Shown here: positions 53,079 to 61,539 of the stretch, in pieces
Layout: every line of letters starts with the position of its first letter
Position numbering within the stretch: the first letter of the stretch is position 1
DNA from: UBA6115 sp050953005
Lineage (GTDB): Bacteria > Bacillota > Clostridia > Christensenellales > Aristaeellaceae
Direction: 5' to 3'
NCBI GenBank assembly: GCA_050953005.1
Contig: JBMNLV010000005.1
Coordinates: 186,001-250,000 of the forward strand
DNA length: 64,000 nt
The notes under the pieces: model-generated
Told to the model about the DNA's origin: nothing
Seen by the model: the letters and a program-made list of their open reading frames with translations, nothing else
Databases searched by the model: none
Translations under genes and position numbers: made by a program

Positions 53079-53444
53079 ATTGGCCTCCTTGTTTACACCG
53101 GTTCGGTTTCCAGCAGCTTCAAGCAGCCTGCAAAACAATGTGCCTGGTATAGCCCCTGCCCCGATGCTTGTCAACCTGGGCATACGCTGCCTTATCGTTT
53201 CATGGTTAGGCTGAAAGGTACGGAACAATCAGCTTGCCTCTATCCTAAGCAGGATCGTATAAACTAAACTGTTGATTATTTTGACATTCCTCATCTCATA
53301 AGCGAAGAATGCCTTAAACGCTGAGATTACCAACATTGTTAACTTTAGTCTTGAACGGCGGAGTTGCCCCTCATTCCAGCAAAAACTTTGTGCAAATAGT
53401 AGCTGTTGTGATCGTCAAAGAGTTAACCGCAATACCCAACAAGT
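53079..53444. other. Intergenic region between the kinase pseudogene and the OtnK-like gene
   Basis: 366 nt, A+T-rich, with no gene. GTTAACTTT near 53338 and AAAGAGTTAAC near 53415 are imperfect inverted arms. No convincing promoter or terminator is readable, though one is expected here for the kinase/decarboxylase pair. Confidence 0.3.
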
Positions 53445-54891
53445 TTATATCAACTTAGCCACAACTTCGCTTAAGGTGTCATCTTGCCCTACATTGCCTG
53501 GAAAGATGACATAGGGCATTTTGCCATACTTGCTGTCTTCGTCCGTCAACCAAACCGGAATACCCGGCAATATTTGACCCAGGACAAGTGCTTTGCGCAC
53601 AGAAAGACCGTTTACACCGATGTCAGAAGAGGTGATGCCACCCTTGGCAATGATAAAAGCGGGCTTAACCGACAGGCGCCTGACAATATCTGTGACAGCG
53701 TCTGAAATCATCACCGATCTTTTAATTTTTTCTTCTTCTCTGCCTGGTACTTTCATGTATTTGCGACTGGTGTAGATACATACAGTATTGCCTTTTGAGA
53801 TTATTTTCTGCGCAGCATCATGCAGACGGCTTGTTTCCTGCTCCAGGCCATTTTCCTCAAGAACTTTTTCGACAAAAAATTCGAGCGCTACAATCTGCGG
53901 AAAGGTACCAAGCAGATTTTCCAGTTGACGACTTGTCTTTTTGACATGGGAGCCGACAACAATCAGCCCGCCGTTTATGCTGTTTGTCTGCAAATCTTCT
54001 CGGGTGAGCAGCGGCTTATCCTTTACACCAGCAAGCACCTTTGGAATAGCAGCAGCAGAACGGAAGAGAAAGCGCTTGCCTCTGTTGACCGCTTTGATAT
54101 AACCTGCGACAAACACCTTGATATCACTGTAGGAGACAGCATCCACAACCACTTTGTTGAAGCCTGTTGTTTGCATAAGAGCTTCATAAACCAGGTCATC
54201 ATGGACTCCTTGCAGCCAATTGATAGGAATGTGCTTCACCTTGCTGGCAGGATAAGCTCCTTTTGTCTTTTCTTCTATCCATTCAGGCAAGCGGGATTGG
54301 GTATAGGGAAAACTGGCATCCTTGCTGAACTCTGTTTGACCCACCGGGATGAGAACATCCCCTTCCTTATAATAATGCACACCATTGATCGTAAGTCGGT
54401 CGCCCTCCAGAAAAAAAGGGCAAAGAATTTCTCCATCAAAACGTAGGTTGCTCATATTTTCAATGCTTGTTTTAAGGGTTTCCGTTTCCAGCGGATAATG
54501 TCCGCGCAGGGTAGAATCCGATCGACTGACAAGCACAAAATCCTTCATAGTCTTTTTGGCACTATTAAGGATACGCTCCGCGATAACAGTGTGCACCTTT
54601 TGGGTCTTCTTCTTCCGACATGGAACGGGAATTGGTCAGAATAATGAACATGGGATTGTCCTGCTCGAATCCCTTATTGAGAGCTGTCCTGATCCCACTG
54701 GGTAAACACGTCAATGCCGTGTAAAGTTTGTCCCCCAGTAGGATCATCGTCCAGCACGACGATTTTCTTGTCTCAACTTCGCGAAGCGCCTGCCGATAAA
54801 GCGCTTCCGCTTGCGCCGCTTGTTTTTCGGTTCTTGATGGAATACTATTGTAGTTCCGGATGCTTTTTGACATATGTTCATCAACCCTCAT
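53445..54891 (-). pseudogene. Frameshifted DUF1537-family four-carbon acid sugar kinase
   Basis: The family's N-terminus is spread over three frames: NYNSIPSRTEKQAAQAEALY in one, KIVVLDDDPTGGQTLHGIDV in a second (leaving the first at a short A/T run near 54765), ALNKGFEQDNPMFIILTNSR back in the first (shift between about 54678 and 54700), and VHTVIAERILNSAKK in a third (shift near 54605). The rest (DFVLVSRSDSTLRGHYPLET to GNVGQDDTLSEVVAKLI) is open and complete. Three shifts in about 160 nt make an active product unlikely. The intact relative is at 51816-53078. Confidence 0.85.
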
Positions 54892-54946
54892 GCTTTAGTC
54901 CGGAATAGTATCAGTTCTAACCCTAATCTGGGCAGCTTTCTGATAA

Positions 54947-55100
54947 TATTGATGTAAGGCTTTATTGCATCGTCGCGCCGGGTCTTTGATTGCCCTGCTG
55001 TGTCAGTCAACCTCAACGCAGCTTTACGCCATCGGTTTCTTTCCTTGTAGGCTAATAAAATCCCTCGCCGCTTGGGATGAAAACAAGCTTTACATCAATA
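54947..55100 (-). repeat. Intergenic repeat family B, copy 3 (complete, with terminal inverted repeats)
   Basis: 154 bp bounded by a perfect 11-bp inverted repeat, TATTGATGTAA / TTACATCAATA. Its reverse complement matches copy 1 along CGAGGGATTTTATT, GAAACCGATGGCGT, GCTGCGTTGAGGT, CACAGCAGGGC and CCCGGCGCGACGATGCAATA. It sits inside the sugar-acid cluster between the LtnD-like gene and the kinase pseudogene. The rest of the 54892-55280 gap shows no further element. Confidence 0.8.
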
Positions 55101-55280
55101 TGGATTCCTACTTCCGATAAAAAGTTACCGGTTCGTTTTGATATGTACTCCTCCTGTTGACATTCATCCAACTTTTGGAGCACAGCTCATTCTGCCCCGG
55201 TAACTTATGATATCTATGTTTTTGTGGTTAGAATATTCCCAATGTTAGCCAAAATGACAATTTGACAATTATTACCTGCA

Positions 55281-56198
55281 TTAATCAGACTCATCAGCAA
55301 CACGGACTTCCTGACCCGCCCAATTTTCGTATAATTTGACCAGGGCGCAGATATCCTCATCCCCATAACCGCCCTGGCAGGCAGCCATGAAAAGTTCACT
55401 TGCCAAGCTCAGCATAGGCATTGGCACCTTCATGCGGTTAGCAAGCGCACGGGCAAGCAGCGTATCCTTGTGCATAAGTTGCGCTCGGAATGCCGGGGAG
55501 AAGTCACGATTAACAATTTTTGGTATTTTTTTGTCAGCAATGGCGCTTTGGGAGCCGCCGCCAGCGCAGAATTTTACGAACATCTCAGGATTTACGCCTG
55601 ACTTTGTCGCGAGCACCACCGCTTCACTGAACGCGGCCATGTGAACGGACATCATGGCGTTGCTGCACAGTTTGGCATATGACGCTGCGCCAATATCCGA
55701 GCCGGCAAAGTAGGCATCCTTTCCCATCGCGCGAAAAACTGGCAAAGCCTCCTCGAAGCTTTCTTTGTCACCGCTGGCTATGAAAACAATGGTCTTCGCA
55801 ATAGCCTGTAAACCACTGCCTGTTACGGGCGCGTCCATGAATCTGAACCCAAGCGCTTGTAATTCTTTACCCAATGCAATGTTGGATTCAGGGGAAACTG
55901 TTGATGTGTTGATAAACAGTGTTTTCCCTGGTTTAGCGCCTGAGGCGACGCCCTGTTCCCCCAGCACCACTTCCCTGACAGCGTGCTCATCGGACAGCAT
56001 GGTGAACACGATGTCTGCATCCGCGGCTACTTTATCCATGGTTTTTGATATAGTCGCTCCGATGCTTTCCAACTCCAATGACTTCGCCTGCGTGCGGTTG
56101 AACACGCTAACAGGATATCCCGCCTTCAAAAGGTGTGTGGCCATAGGTTTTCCCATAACGCCGATTCCAACAAATGCAATTTTCTTCATGGTCAGCAC
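55281..56198 (-). CDS. NAD(P)-dependent beta-hydroxyacid dehydrogenase, LtnD-like
   Basis: GTG 56198 is chosen: AGGAGG lies 7 nt before it, whereas the ATG three codons later would be 16 nt away. The 305-residue product has the Rossmann motif GIGVMGKPMATHLL, the substrate loop DAPVTGSGLQAIAKT and the catalytic region IGAASYAKLCSNAMM with its Lys. In four-carbon sugar-acid pathways LtnD oxidises C2 of L-threonate. Placement beside OtnK- and OtnC-like genes supports a role of this kind, but other 2- or 3-hydroxyacids are possible. The gene follows panB by 17 nt. Confidence 0.85.
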   Translation of the reverse strand: MLTMKKIAFVGIGVMGKPMATHLLKAGYPVSVFNRTQAKSLELESIGATISKTMDKVAADADIVFTMLSDEHAVREVVLGEQGVASGAKPGKTLFINTSTVSPESNIALGKELQALGFRFMDAPVTGSGLQAIAKTIVFIASGDKESFEEALPVFRAMGKDAYFAGSDIGAASYAKLCSNAMMSVHMAAFSEAVVLATKSGVNPEMFVKFCAGGGSQSAIADKKIPKIVNRDFSPAFRAQLMHKDTLLARALANRMKVPMPMLSLASELFMAACQGGYGDEDICALVKLYENWAGQEVRVADESD

Positions 56199-56215
56199 TT
56201 CATATCCTCCTGGCT

Positions 56216-57067
56216 TTACTTTTCATTGTAATAAGCCTTCAACTTCTTCACTTCTTCATCGCTGATTTTATATGAATGCACATTATCATCAGGGAATATG
56301 CCATTTTTGACTTCCTCGCAGTAAGTGGTGAACGCCTTCTCCAGTTCCTTGCCAATGTTTGCGTAGACCTTAACAAACTTGGGACAGAAGTCATCGTAAT
56401 AGCCTACCATGTCCGCATAGATCAGCAGCTGGCCGTGGGTATAGGAACCGCCACCGATGCCCAAAATGGGGATGCCGGCTCTGTCAGTTATCAGCTTGCC
56501 CACAATGGCAGGTACACCCTCCACCAGAATAGAGCAGGCGCCTGCTTCTTCAATGGCTTTTGCCTGTTCCACCAGCTTGATGGCTGCATTCGCACTTCTG
56601 CCTTGCGCTTTATAGCCACCCAACTGGCCGGCAAACTGCGGTGTCAAGCCAATGTGACCCATGGTGAGGATACCGGCACCGGAAATGGACCTGATTCTGT
56701 CCAGAATCAACGGCCCAGCCCCTTCCAGTTTGATGCAGTCGCTGTCTGCTTCCTTGATGAACCGGCCGGCATTGTGAATTGCCTGTTCGTTGCTTTCCTG
56801 GTAGGACATGTAGGGCATGTCTCCCACAACAAAGGTGTCGGGCGCGCCCCTGCGCACGGCCGCTGCATGGCTGATCATCTGATCCATGGTCACCGGGAAA
56901 GTGGTTTTGTGACCCTGCTGTACCATGCCAAGAGAGTCACCCACCAATATCATGTCTACCCCGGCCTTTTGCTGATACTTAGCCGTTAGATAATCATAGG
57001 CTGTCAAAAAGGTAATTTTTTCTCCACTGAATGCCATTCGGTTAAAGTCCAGTATTGTTTTTTTCAT
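56216..57067 (-). CDS. panB: 3-methyl-2-oxobutanoate hydroxymethyltransferase (ketopantoate hydroxymethyltransferase)
   Basis: ATG 57067 (GGGAGG upstream) gives 283 residues, the usual PanB size. The motifs are FLTAYDYLTAKYQQKAGVDM, ILVGDSLGMVQQGHKTT with the metal-binding Asp, VVGDMPYMSYQ, CIKLEGAG, GHIGLTPQ and ILVEGVPA, all in order. PanB adds a hydroxymethyl group from methylene-tetrahydrofolate to ketoisovalerate for pantothenate synthesis. panC and panD are absent here. The gene is packed between a TRAP transporter and a hydroxyacid dehydrogenase, so a catabolic role on a related branched acid is possible (inference). Confidence 0.93.
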   Translation of the reverse strand: MKKTILDFNRMAFSGEKITFLTAYDYLTAKYQQKAGVDMILVGDSLGMVQQGHKTTFPVTMDQMISHAAAVRRGAPDTFVVGDMPYMSYQESNEQAIHNAGRFIKEADSDCIKLEGAGPLILDRIRSISGAGILTMGHIGLTPQFAGQLGGYKAQGRSANAAIKLVEQAKAIEEAGACSILVEGVPAIVGKLITDRAGIPILGIGGGSYTHGQLLIYADMVGYYDDFCPKFVKVYANIGKELEKAFTTYCEEVKNGIFPDDNVHSYKISDEEVKKLKAYYNEK

Positions 57068-57092
57068 TGAAAAACCTCCCTTGGCAAGACGC

Positions 57093-58976
57093 TTAGGCCA
57101 GCCTTGCCTTGTCCTTTTTATTTTGGGCAATCTGGTATGCCAGAATGCCGCCGCCAATGAGCAAGCCGGCAATGTCCGTCCACATTTCCGGAATAAACAC
57201 CATGAGCCCGCCAACCGCAAGTGCTATGCGAAGCACAATACTCTTCAAGTCCCTAAAGAAGAAGCCCATGATACCTGCCGCCACCATAACGGTTGCAAGA
57301 GCCAGACATGATGTGGCGTATACTGTGCTGAGCGCTGATGCGCCTTGCAACAACAATTCAGGCATATAGTAGAATGTAAACGGAAGAACAAACAGCATGA
57401 AGCTGTAAATGACACCGCGATATCCGGTTTTCATGGGGTCCGCTTCCGCTATGGATGCCGCGGCGAATGCCGAAACGCAAACAGGCGGTGTGACATTTGA
57501 CACCGCGGAGAACCAAAAGGCGATGATATTGGCGATAACTACATCGACACCCAATGTCACCAAACCGGGTACTACAATAAGAGACATCAATATGTAGGTG
57601 GCAGTCTGCGTAGCGCCCATTCCGATGATAACGCCCACCAGGCCTACCAAGCAGATAGCAAAAAAGATGCTGCCGCCGGAGAGCGAAACAATGAATACGC
57701 CAAACTTCTGGGCAAGACCGCTCAACACAATGCCACCCATTACAATGCCCAGCATACCAATGGTACCGCCGACTGACACATTGCCGATACCGCCGGATTC
57801 ACATCCCTTCGCCAGTTGTTTGATACCCATTTTGTGTGTTTTTGTAAACCAGCTCAGCGCAATCAGCAGAAGAATAGCCACAAACGCTGCTCTATCGGGC
57901 GCTTGGCCCAGCATAAGCACCACGAAAATCGCAATGATGGGAATGATAAAAAACCATCCCTCTTTCAAGGTGGCGCGAACAGATGGAATTTCCTCATCGG
58001 GAATGTTGCCGATGTTGTGTTTCTTCGCGTAGAAGTGAACCGAGCACAGACACCACCAATAGTACAGCAGAGCTGGGATTATGTTCATGATGGCAATTCT
58101 GATGTATGGGGTCTCGGTCATGGTCGCCAGCAGGAATGCGCCGGCTCCCATGACAGGAGGAAGCATTTGCCCGCCTGTGGAAGCTGCAGCCTCAATAGCG
58201 CCAGCGTCTTCACCACGGAAACCAACACGTTTCATCATGGGAATGGTAAAAGTACCGGTAGCAACAACATTCGCCACCGAACTGCCGCTGATGGATCCAA
58301 AGATGGCACTTGCGATAACCGCGACCTTTGCCGGCCCGCCAGCCCAGCCTTTCGTCAATGACAGGGCAAGTTTGATGAAGAAGTCACCGGCGCCCGAAGC
58401 CTCCATGAACGAGCCCAGCAATATGAAGGGAAGAACGTATGTGCTGAATGTGCCGCAAATGGTGCCGAAGATTGCCTGGTCGGTGCGGTACATAAAGTCC
58501 ACAATGCGGAAAATGGAGAAGCCCCGGTGCGCGAAAATACCGGGCAAGTAAGGGCCAAAGTACAACTGCAGCATAAATATCAAGGCAAGGATAGGAATCA
58601 CGCGGCCGATAACGCGGCGTGCAACTTCAAATAATACAACAATGGCTATGATACCGAAGTACACATCGGTCCAGTTGGCTTGCCCGCGACGCATAATGGC
58701 ATAATCCTGATAGGTGACCAGCCAGTAGGTAAAAGTGGCAATGGTTAGCCCCATCAGAACATAATCATACCAAGGAATCTTATTGCCACCGCCACGCCCT
58801 CTGCGTACCGGGTATAGAGCCAGCGCCATGAGGCAGTTGCCCATCAAATACAGTGATCTGGTGGCTTGGGTAGATAATACTCGAAATCCAGAATGGAGAA
58901 TAAATATCGCCGAAAATGAAATTGCGATGACGGACAAAACAATTTTGTGAAAACCGGTCAGTTTTCTTCTCTTCAT
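57093..58976 (-). CDS. TRAP transporter permease, fused small and large subunits (TAXI type)
   Basis: ATG 58976 follows GGAGGAAGAG. The 628-residue protein has about 17 membrane helices: an N-terminal four-helix DctQ-like part (to about 160) and a DctM-like part. Typical motifs are GSFMEASGAGDFFIKLALSL, GPAKVAVIASAIFGSISGSS, AIEAAASTGGQMLPPVMGAGAF and TPPVCVSAFAAASIAEADP. With the binding protein encoded just upstream it forms a sodium- or proton-driven importer for an organic acid. panB follows 25 nt later. Confidence 0.94.
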   Translation of the reverse strand: MKRRKLTGFHKIVLSVIAISFSAIFILHSGFRVLSTQATRSLYLMGNCLMALALYPVRRGRGGGNKIPWYDYVLMGLTIATFTYWLVTYQDYAIMRRGQANWTDVYFGIIAIVVLFEVARRVIGRVIPILALIFMLQLYFGPYLPGIFAHRGFSIFRIVDFMYRTDQAIFGTICGTFSTYVLPFILLGSFMEASGAGDFFIKLALSLTKGWAGGPAKVAVIASAIFGSISGSSVANVVATGTFTIPMMKRVGFRGEDAGAIEAAASTGGQMLPPVMGAGAFLLATMTETPYIRIAIMNIIPALLYYWWCLCSVHFYAKKHNIGNIPDEEIPSVRATLKEGWFFIIPIIAIFVVLMLGQAPDRAAFVAILLLIALSWFTKTHKMGIKQLAKGCESGGIGNVSVGGTIGMLGIVMGGIVLSGLAQKFGVFIVSLSGGSIFFAICLVGLVGVIIGMGATQTATYILMSLIVVPGLVTLGVDVVIANIIAFWFSAVSNVTPPVCVSAFAAASIAEADPMKTGYRGVIYSFMLFVLPFTFYYMPELLLQGASALSTVYATSCLALATVMVAAGIMGFFFRDLKSIVLRIALAVGGLMVFIPEMWTDIAGLLIGGGILAYQIAQNKKDKARLA

Positions 58977-59043
58977 TTTCTCTTCCTCCCATGCTGGCCA
59001 GCTTTTCAGCTGGCCAGCACTTGTACATAATCGCTGTATTATT

Positions 59044-60030
59044 TTAGTAGGCTCTGGGTGCCTCCGGATGGTCCTCAAAGTACTTCACGGCACCCGGATG
59101 CACCTTCAGGCCAAGCGCCTCAAAGGCGGCCGTATCTTCTGCAAACTGCGCCCAATTACGATGACCTGCCACCAATTCTGCCAGCACATCCTCCTGGAAA
59201 GCGACTTCCAGCATCTTGTACAGCACATCGGGATCCAGATTTTTGTTCGCAATGATGTAGTTACGGAAATGGGGCAGCAACACCGGCTCATCCACACCCT
59301 TGTAGCGGCCCGCAGCCATTTCAGCGGCGAAGAAGAAGGGTGATATGGCTTTTAATTCTTCAATCTGCTCCATGGTGAAGGGAAGTACCTTAATGCTTTC
59401 GGTTTCTGACAGTTCCGTTACGGCGCCGGAAGGTGAGCCCGCCTGGCAAACTGCGTCAATGCGACCTTCTTTCATCGCATAGGCAGTGTCGGAGAAGGCA
59501 AGGTACTCACGTTTACAGTCTATTTTGAAAGCATCCAGAACCATGTCGGCAATGTACTGTGCTCCCGAACCCGGGTTGCCGCAGGCAACGGTCTTGCCAT
59601 TTAGATCCTCTATGCCGTTAATGCCGGAATTGGCAAAGACAACGATATAAAAGTCGCTGTCATACGCTTTGCCGACGCCCATCAGGTTCTCCTGTGCCTG
59701 CGCAGCCAGACCTGCGTCACTGAAGTTACCGGTACCTTTGGCCGCTTCATAAACCAGTGAACTATAGGTGACGGCAAGGTCCAATTCGCCTAGTGACACT
59801 TTAATGGCATTGTCAACCGCAGCGCCGGTTGTGATGTTGGAAATGTTGATGCCAGGGGTTCTGGGGGTTACAGAATTTGCGAAGGCGCCAGCCATGTAAT
59901 ACATGACACCACCGGATGAACTGCCTCCAAAGGACACTTGTGTTGTTTTTTGCGCCAAGGCAACACCGGAGATGCCCAAAACCAGAGATAGCGCAAGTAC
60001 GAGAAACAATGACTTTCTTAACCCTTTCAT
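59044..60030 (-). CDS. TAXI family TRAP transporter solute-binding protein
   Basis: ATG 60030 follows AAGGAGGAAATT. 328 residues: signal peptide (SLFLVLALSLVLGISGVALA), then the TAXI-type start VSFGGSSSGGVMYYMAGAFA, GLNGKTVACGNPGSGAQYIA-like segment (IEDLNGKTVACGNPGSGA), AYAMKEGRIDAVCQAGSP and YIIANKNLDPDVLYKMLE. It captures the substrate for the adjoining fused permease. The ligand is unknown; TAXI proteins bind dicarboxylates and amino or sugar acids. Confidence 0.93.
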   Translation of the reverse strand: MKGLRKSLFLVLALSLVLGISGVALAQKTTQVSFGGSSSGGVMYYMAGAFANSVTPRTPGINISNITTGAAVDNAIKVSLGELDLAVTYSSLVYEAAKGTGNFSDAGLAAQAQENLMGVGKAYDSDFYIVVFANSGINGIEDLNGKTVACGNPGSGAQYIADMVLDAFKIDCKREYLAFSDTAYAMKEGRIDAVCQAGSPSGAVTELSETESIKVLPFTMEQIEELKAISPFFFAAEMAAGRYKGVDEPVLLPHFRNYIIANKNLDPDVLYKMLEVAFQEDVLAELVAGHRNWAQFAEDTAAFEALGLKVHPGAVKYFEDHPEAPRAY

Positions 60031-60089
60031 AATTTCCTCCTTAGTTTTATTTTAAGCGGGCATTCTTGCACGCTCAGATTCATGGTAAA

Positions 60090-61253
60090 TCAAAAGGCAT
60101 TGAGGTAAATCTTCTTGATGTCCTCCACAGAAAGCACGCGCGTAGCTCTGGATAGCAATCGTTGTTCTGCGTGGGCGCCCACAGCCCAGTCATCCACGCG
60201 ATTTTTATCGGTAATGCCAAGCTCTGTGAGTGACTTTGGTAAATTTAGTTTCTGCATCATGTTCTCAATGGCCTTCAGGCAAAGCCTGGAAGCCTTCCTG
60301 GCAGGCAGACCGTCCACCTTCTCACCCATAGCTTCAGCCAGCATAATCATCTTGTTTTCCACCGCGGGCGTAATATAGTCGAAGCAGGACAGCACCAGGC
60401 AGGTGAGGCTGTTGCCATGGCTAACATGGTACTCTCCGCCAATAGGATACGCGAGAGCGTGCACCAGGCTGGTGCCCGCGTTGTTGAGCACCAGACCAGC
60501 GGTCACAGAACCCAACGCCATGTAATACCTGGCTTCCAAATTGCTTCCATCTGCAAACGCCGGTCCAATCCACCTGGTGATGAGCCTGATGGCTGTCAAT
60601 GCCAGGTTATCGGTAATAGGATTCGCTGCTTTGGAGAGCACCGGTTCCGCTGCGTGCATGAAAGCGTCAAAGCCCGAGGCGGCAGTTACGATCTGTGGGC
60701 AGGTCAATGTTAGGACAGGATCAATAATTGCTGTGTTGGGGAGAATGTTGGAGGATGCGACAGCTTTTTTTACGTTGTGCAACTCATCATGAAAAATTGC
60801 ATGCTTGGTGACTTCCGCACCGGTTCCTGATGTCGTTGGAACCAAAATGGTTGGAATGCCGCGGTTGGGCACTTTCTCTTTTCCGAAGTAATCCCTGACC
60901 TTGAGCGGATTCGTCTGGAGCGCCGCAGCCAGCTTGGCCACATCCAGAACACTGCCACCTCCAACAGCGATGACACAATCGGCCTGACTGGTTCTCACTG
61001 CGTTCGCTGCTTGCTCTGCATTGTCCGTTGTGGGTTCAACAGATGTTCTCTCGACGATATACTGTTCGGTCTCCACGCCGGCCTTTTTCAAGGAAGCCAA
61101 AACCGAATCCACTAAACCTGCTTTTAGTACGTTCGCGCCCGTCAAAATCATAGCACGCTTCGCACCAAGTTTAACTGCCTCTGCTCCGACTTGCTCCGAG
61201 ACGTTCAGTCCAAAAAGGATATTAGGCGTAGTAAATGAGATCGTTTGAAACAT
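60090..61253 (-). CDS. Iron-containing alcohol dehydrogenase family protein
   Basis: 387 residues. The nucleotide-binding motif is VIAVGGGSVLDVAKLAA, and TSGTGAEVTKHAIF follows. Metal ligands are expected in FDAFMHAAEP (Asp and His) and HALAYPIGGEYHVSHG (two His). Family members oxidise or reduce alcohols, aldehydes or hydroxyacids with NAD(P). It is the first gene of the minus-strand cluster, so it probably handles the transported compound or an aldehyde derived from it. GGAGGAGAAA precedes ATG 61253. Confidence 0.92.
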   Translation of the reverse strand: MFQTISFTTPNILFGLNVSEQVGAEAVKLGAKRAMILTGANVLKAGLVDSVLASLKKAGVETEQYIVERTSVEPTTDNAEQAANAVRTSQADCVIAVGGGSVLDVAKLAAALQTNPLKVRDYFGKEKVPNRGIPTILVPTTSGTGAEVTKHAIFHDELHNVKKAVASSNILPNTAIIDPVLTLTCPQIVTAASGFDAFMHAAEPVLSKAANPITDNLALTAIRLITRWIGPAFADGSNLEARYYMALGSVTAGLVLNNAGTSLVHALAYPIGGEYHVSHGNSLTCLVLSCFDYITPAVENKMIMLAEAMGEKVDGLPARKASRLCLKAIENMMQKLNLPKSLTELGITDKNRVDDWAVGAHAEQRLLSRATRVLSVEDIKKIYLNAF

Positions 61254-61347
61254 TTTCTCCTCCTTGCATCATTAACTATAATTTTTTCATGATGATAAAA
61301 AACCGAGTATAGCTTACTATTTGCATGGCATTTTGTCAAGAGAATCT

Positions 61348-61442
61348 TGTGTTTTCGAGTTTCCGCCCGAGTTTCCGCCCTGTGTTTTCGAGTTTCCGCC
61401 CGAGTTTCCGCCCTGTGTTTTCGAGTTTCCGAGAGTTTCCGT
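61348..61442. repeat. Tandem repeats of a GAGTTTCCG motif
   Basis: A 33-bp unit (61348-61380, 61381-61413 and a partial third copy) starts TGTGTTTTCGAG. Each unit holds two GAGTTTCCG words, six in all. The same word is the core of the terminal repeats of the IS element about 100 bp to the right. A TTGACA on the minus strand (61339-61334), just beside the array, could be the -35 of the alcohol dehydrogenase promoter, but no good -10 is found 17 nt on. Nothing else is seen in 61254-61539. Confidence 0.8.
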
Positions 61443-61539
61443 ACCAATCTAACCTTTATTCTCTTGTACTTTCCTGAATCATTGATATTTGCCTTGATCT
61501 AAAGTAATGCTGATGTAAATATTGGCAACCAAATAAAAA

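Noticed and set aside
61348..61442. CRISPR-like array
   Set aside because: The 33-bp units are directly adjacent with no unique spacers, and there are no cas genes, so this is a simple tandem repeat.
61205..61447. A minus-strand frame with repeating ETRKHRAETRA
   Set aside because: It is produced by the 33-bp tandem repeat and runs into the start of the alcohol dehydrogenase gene.
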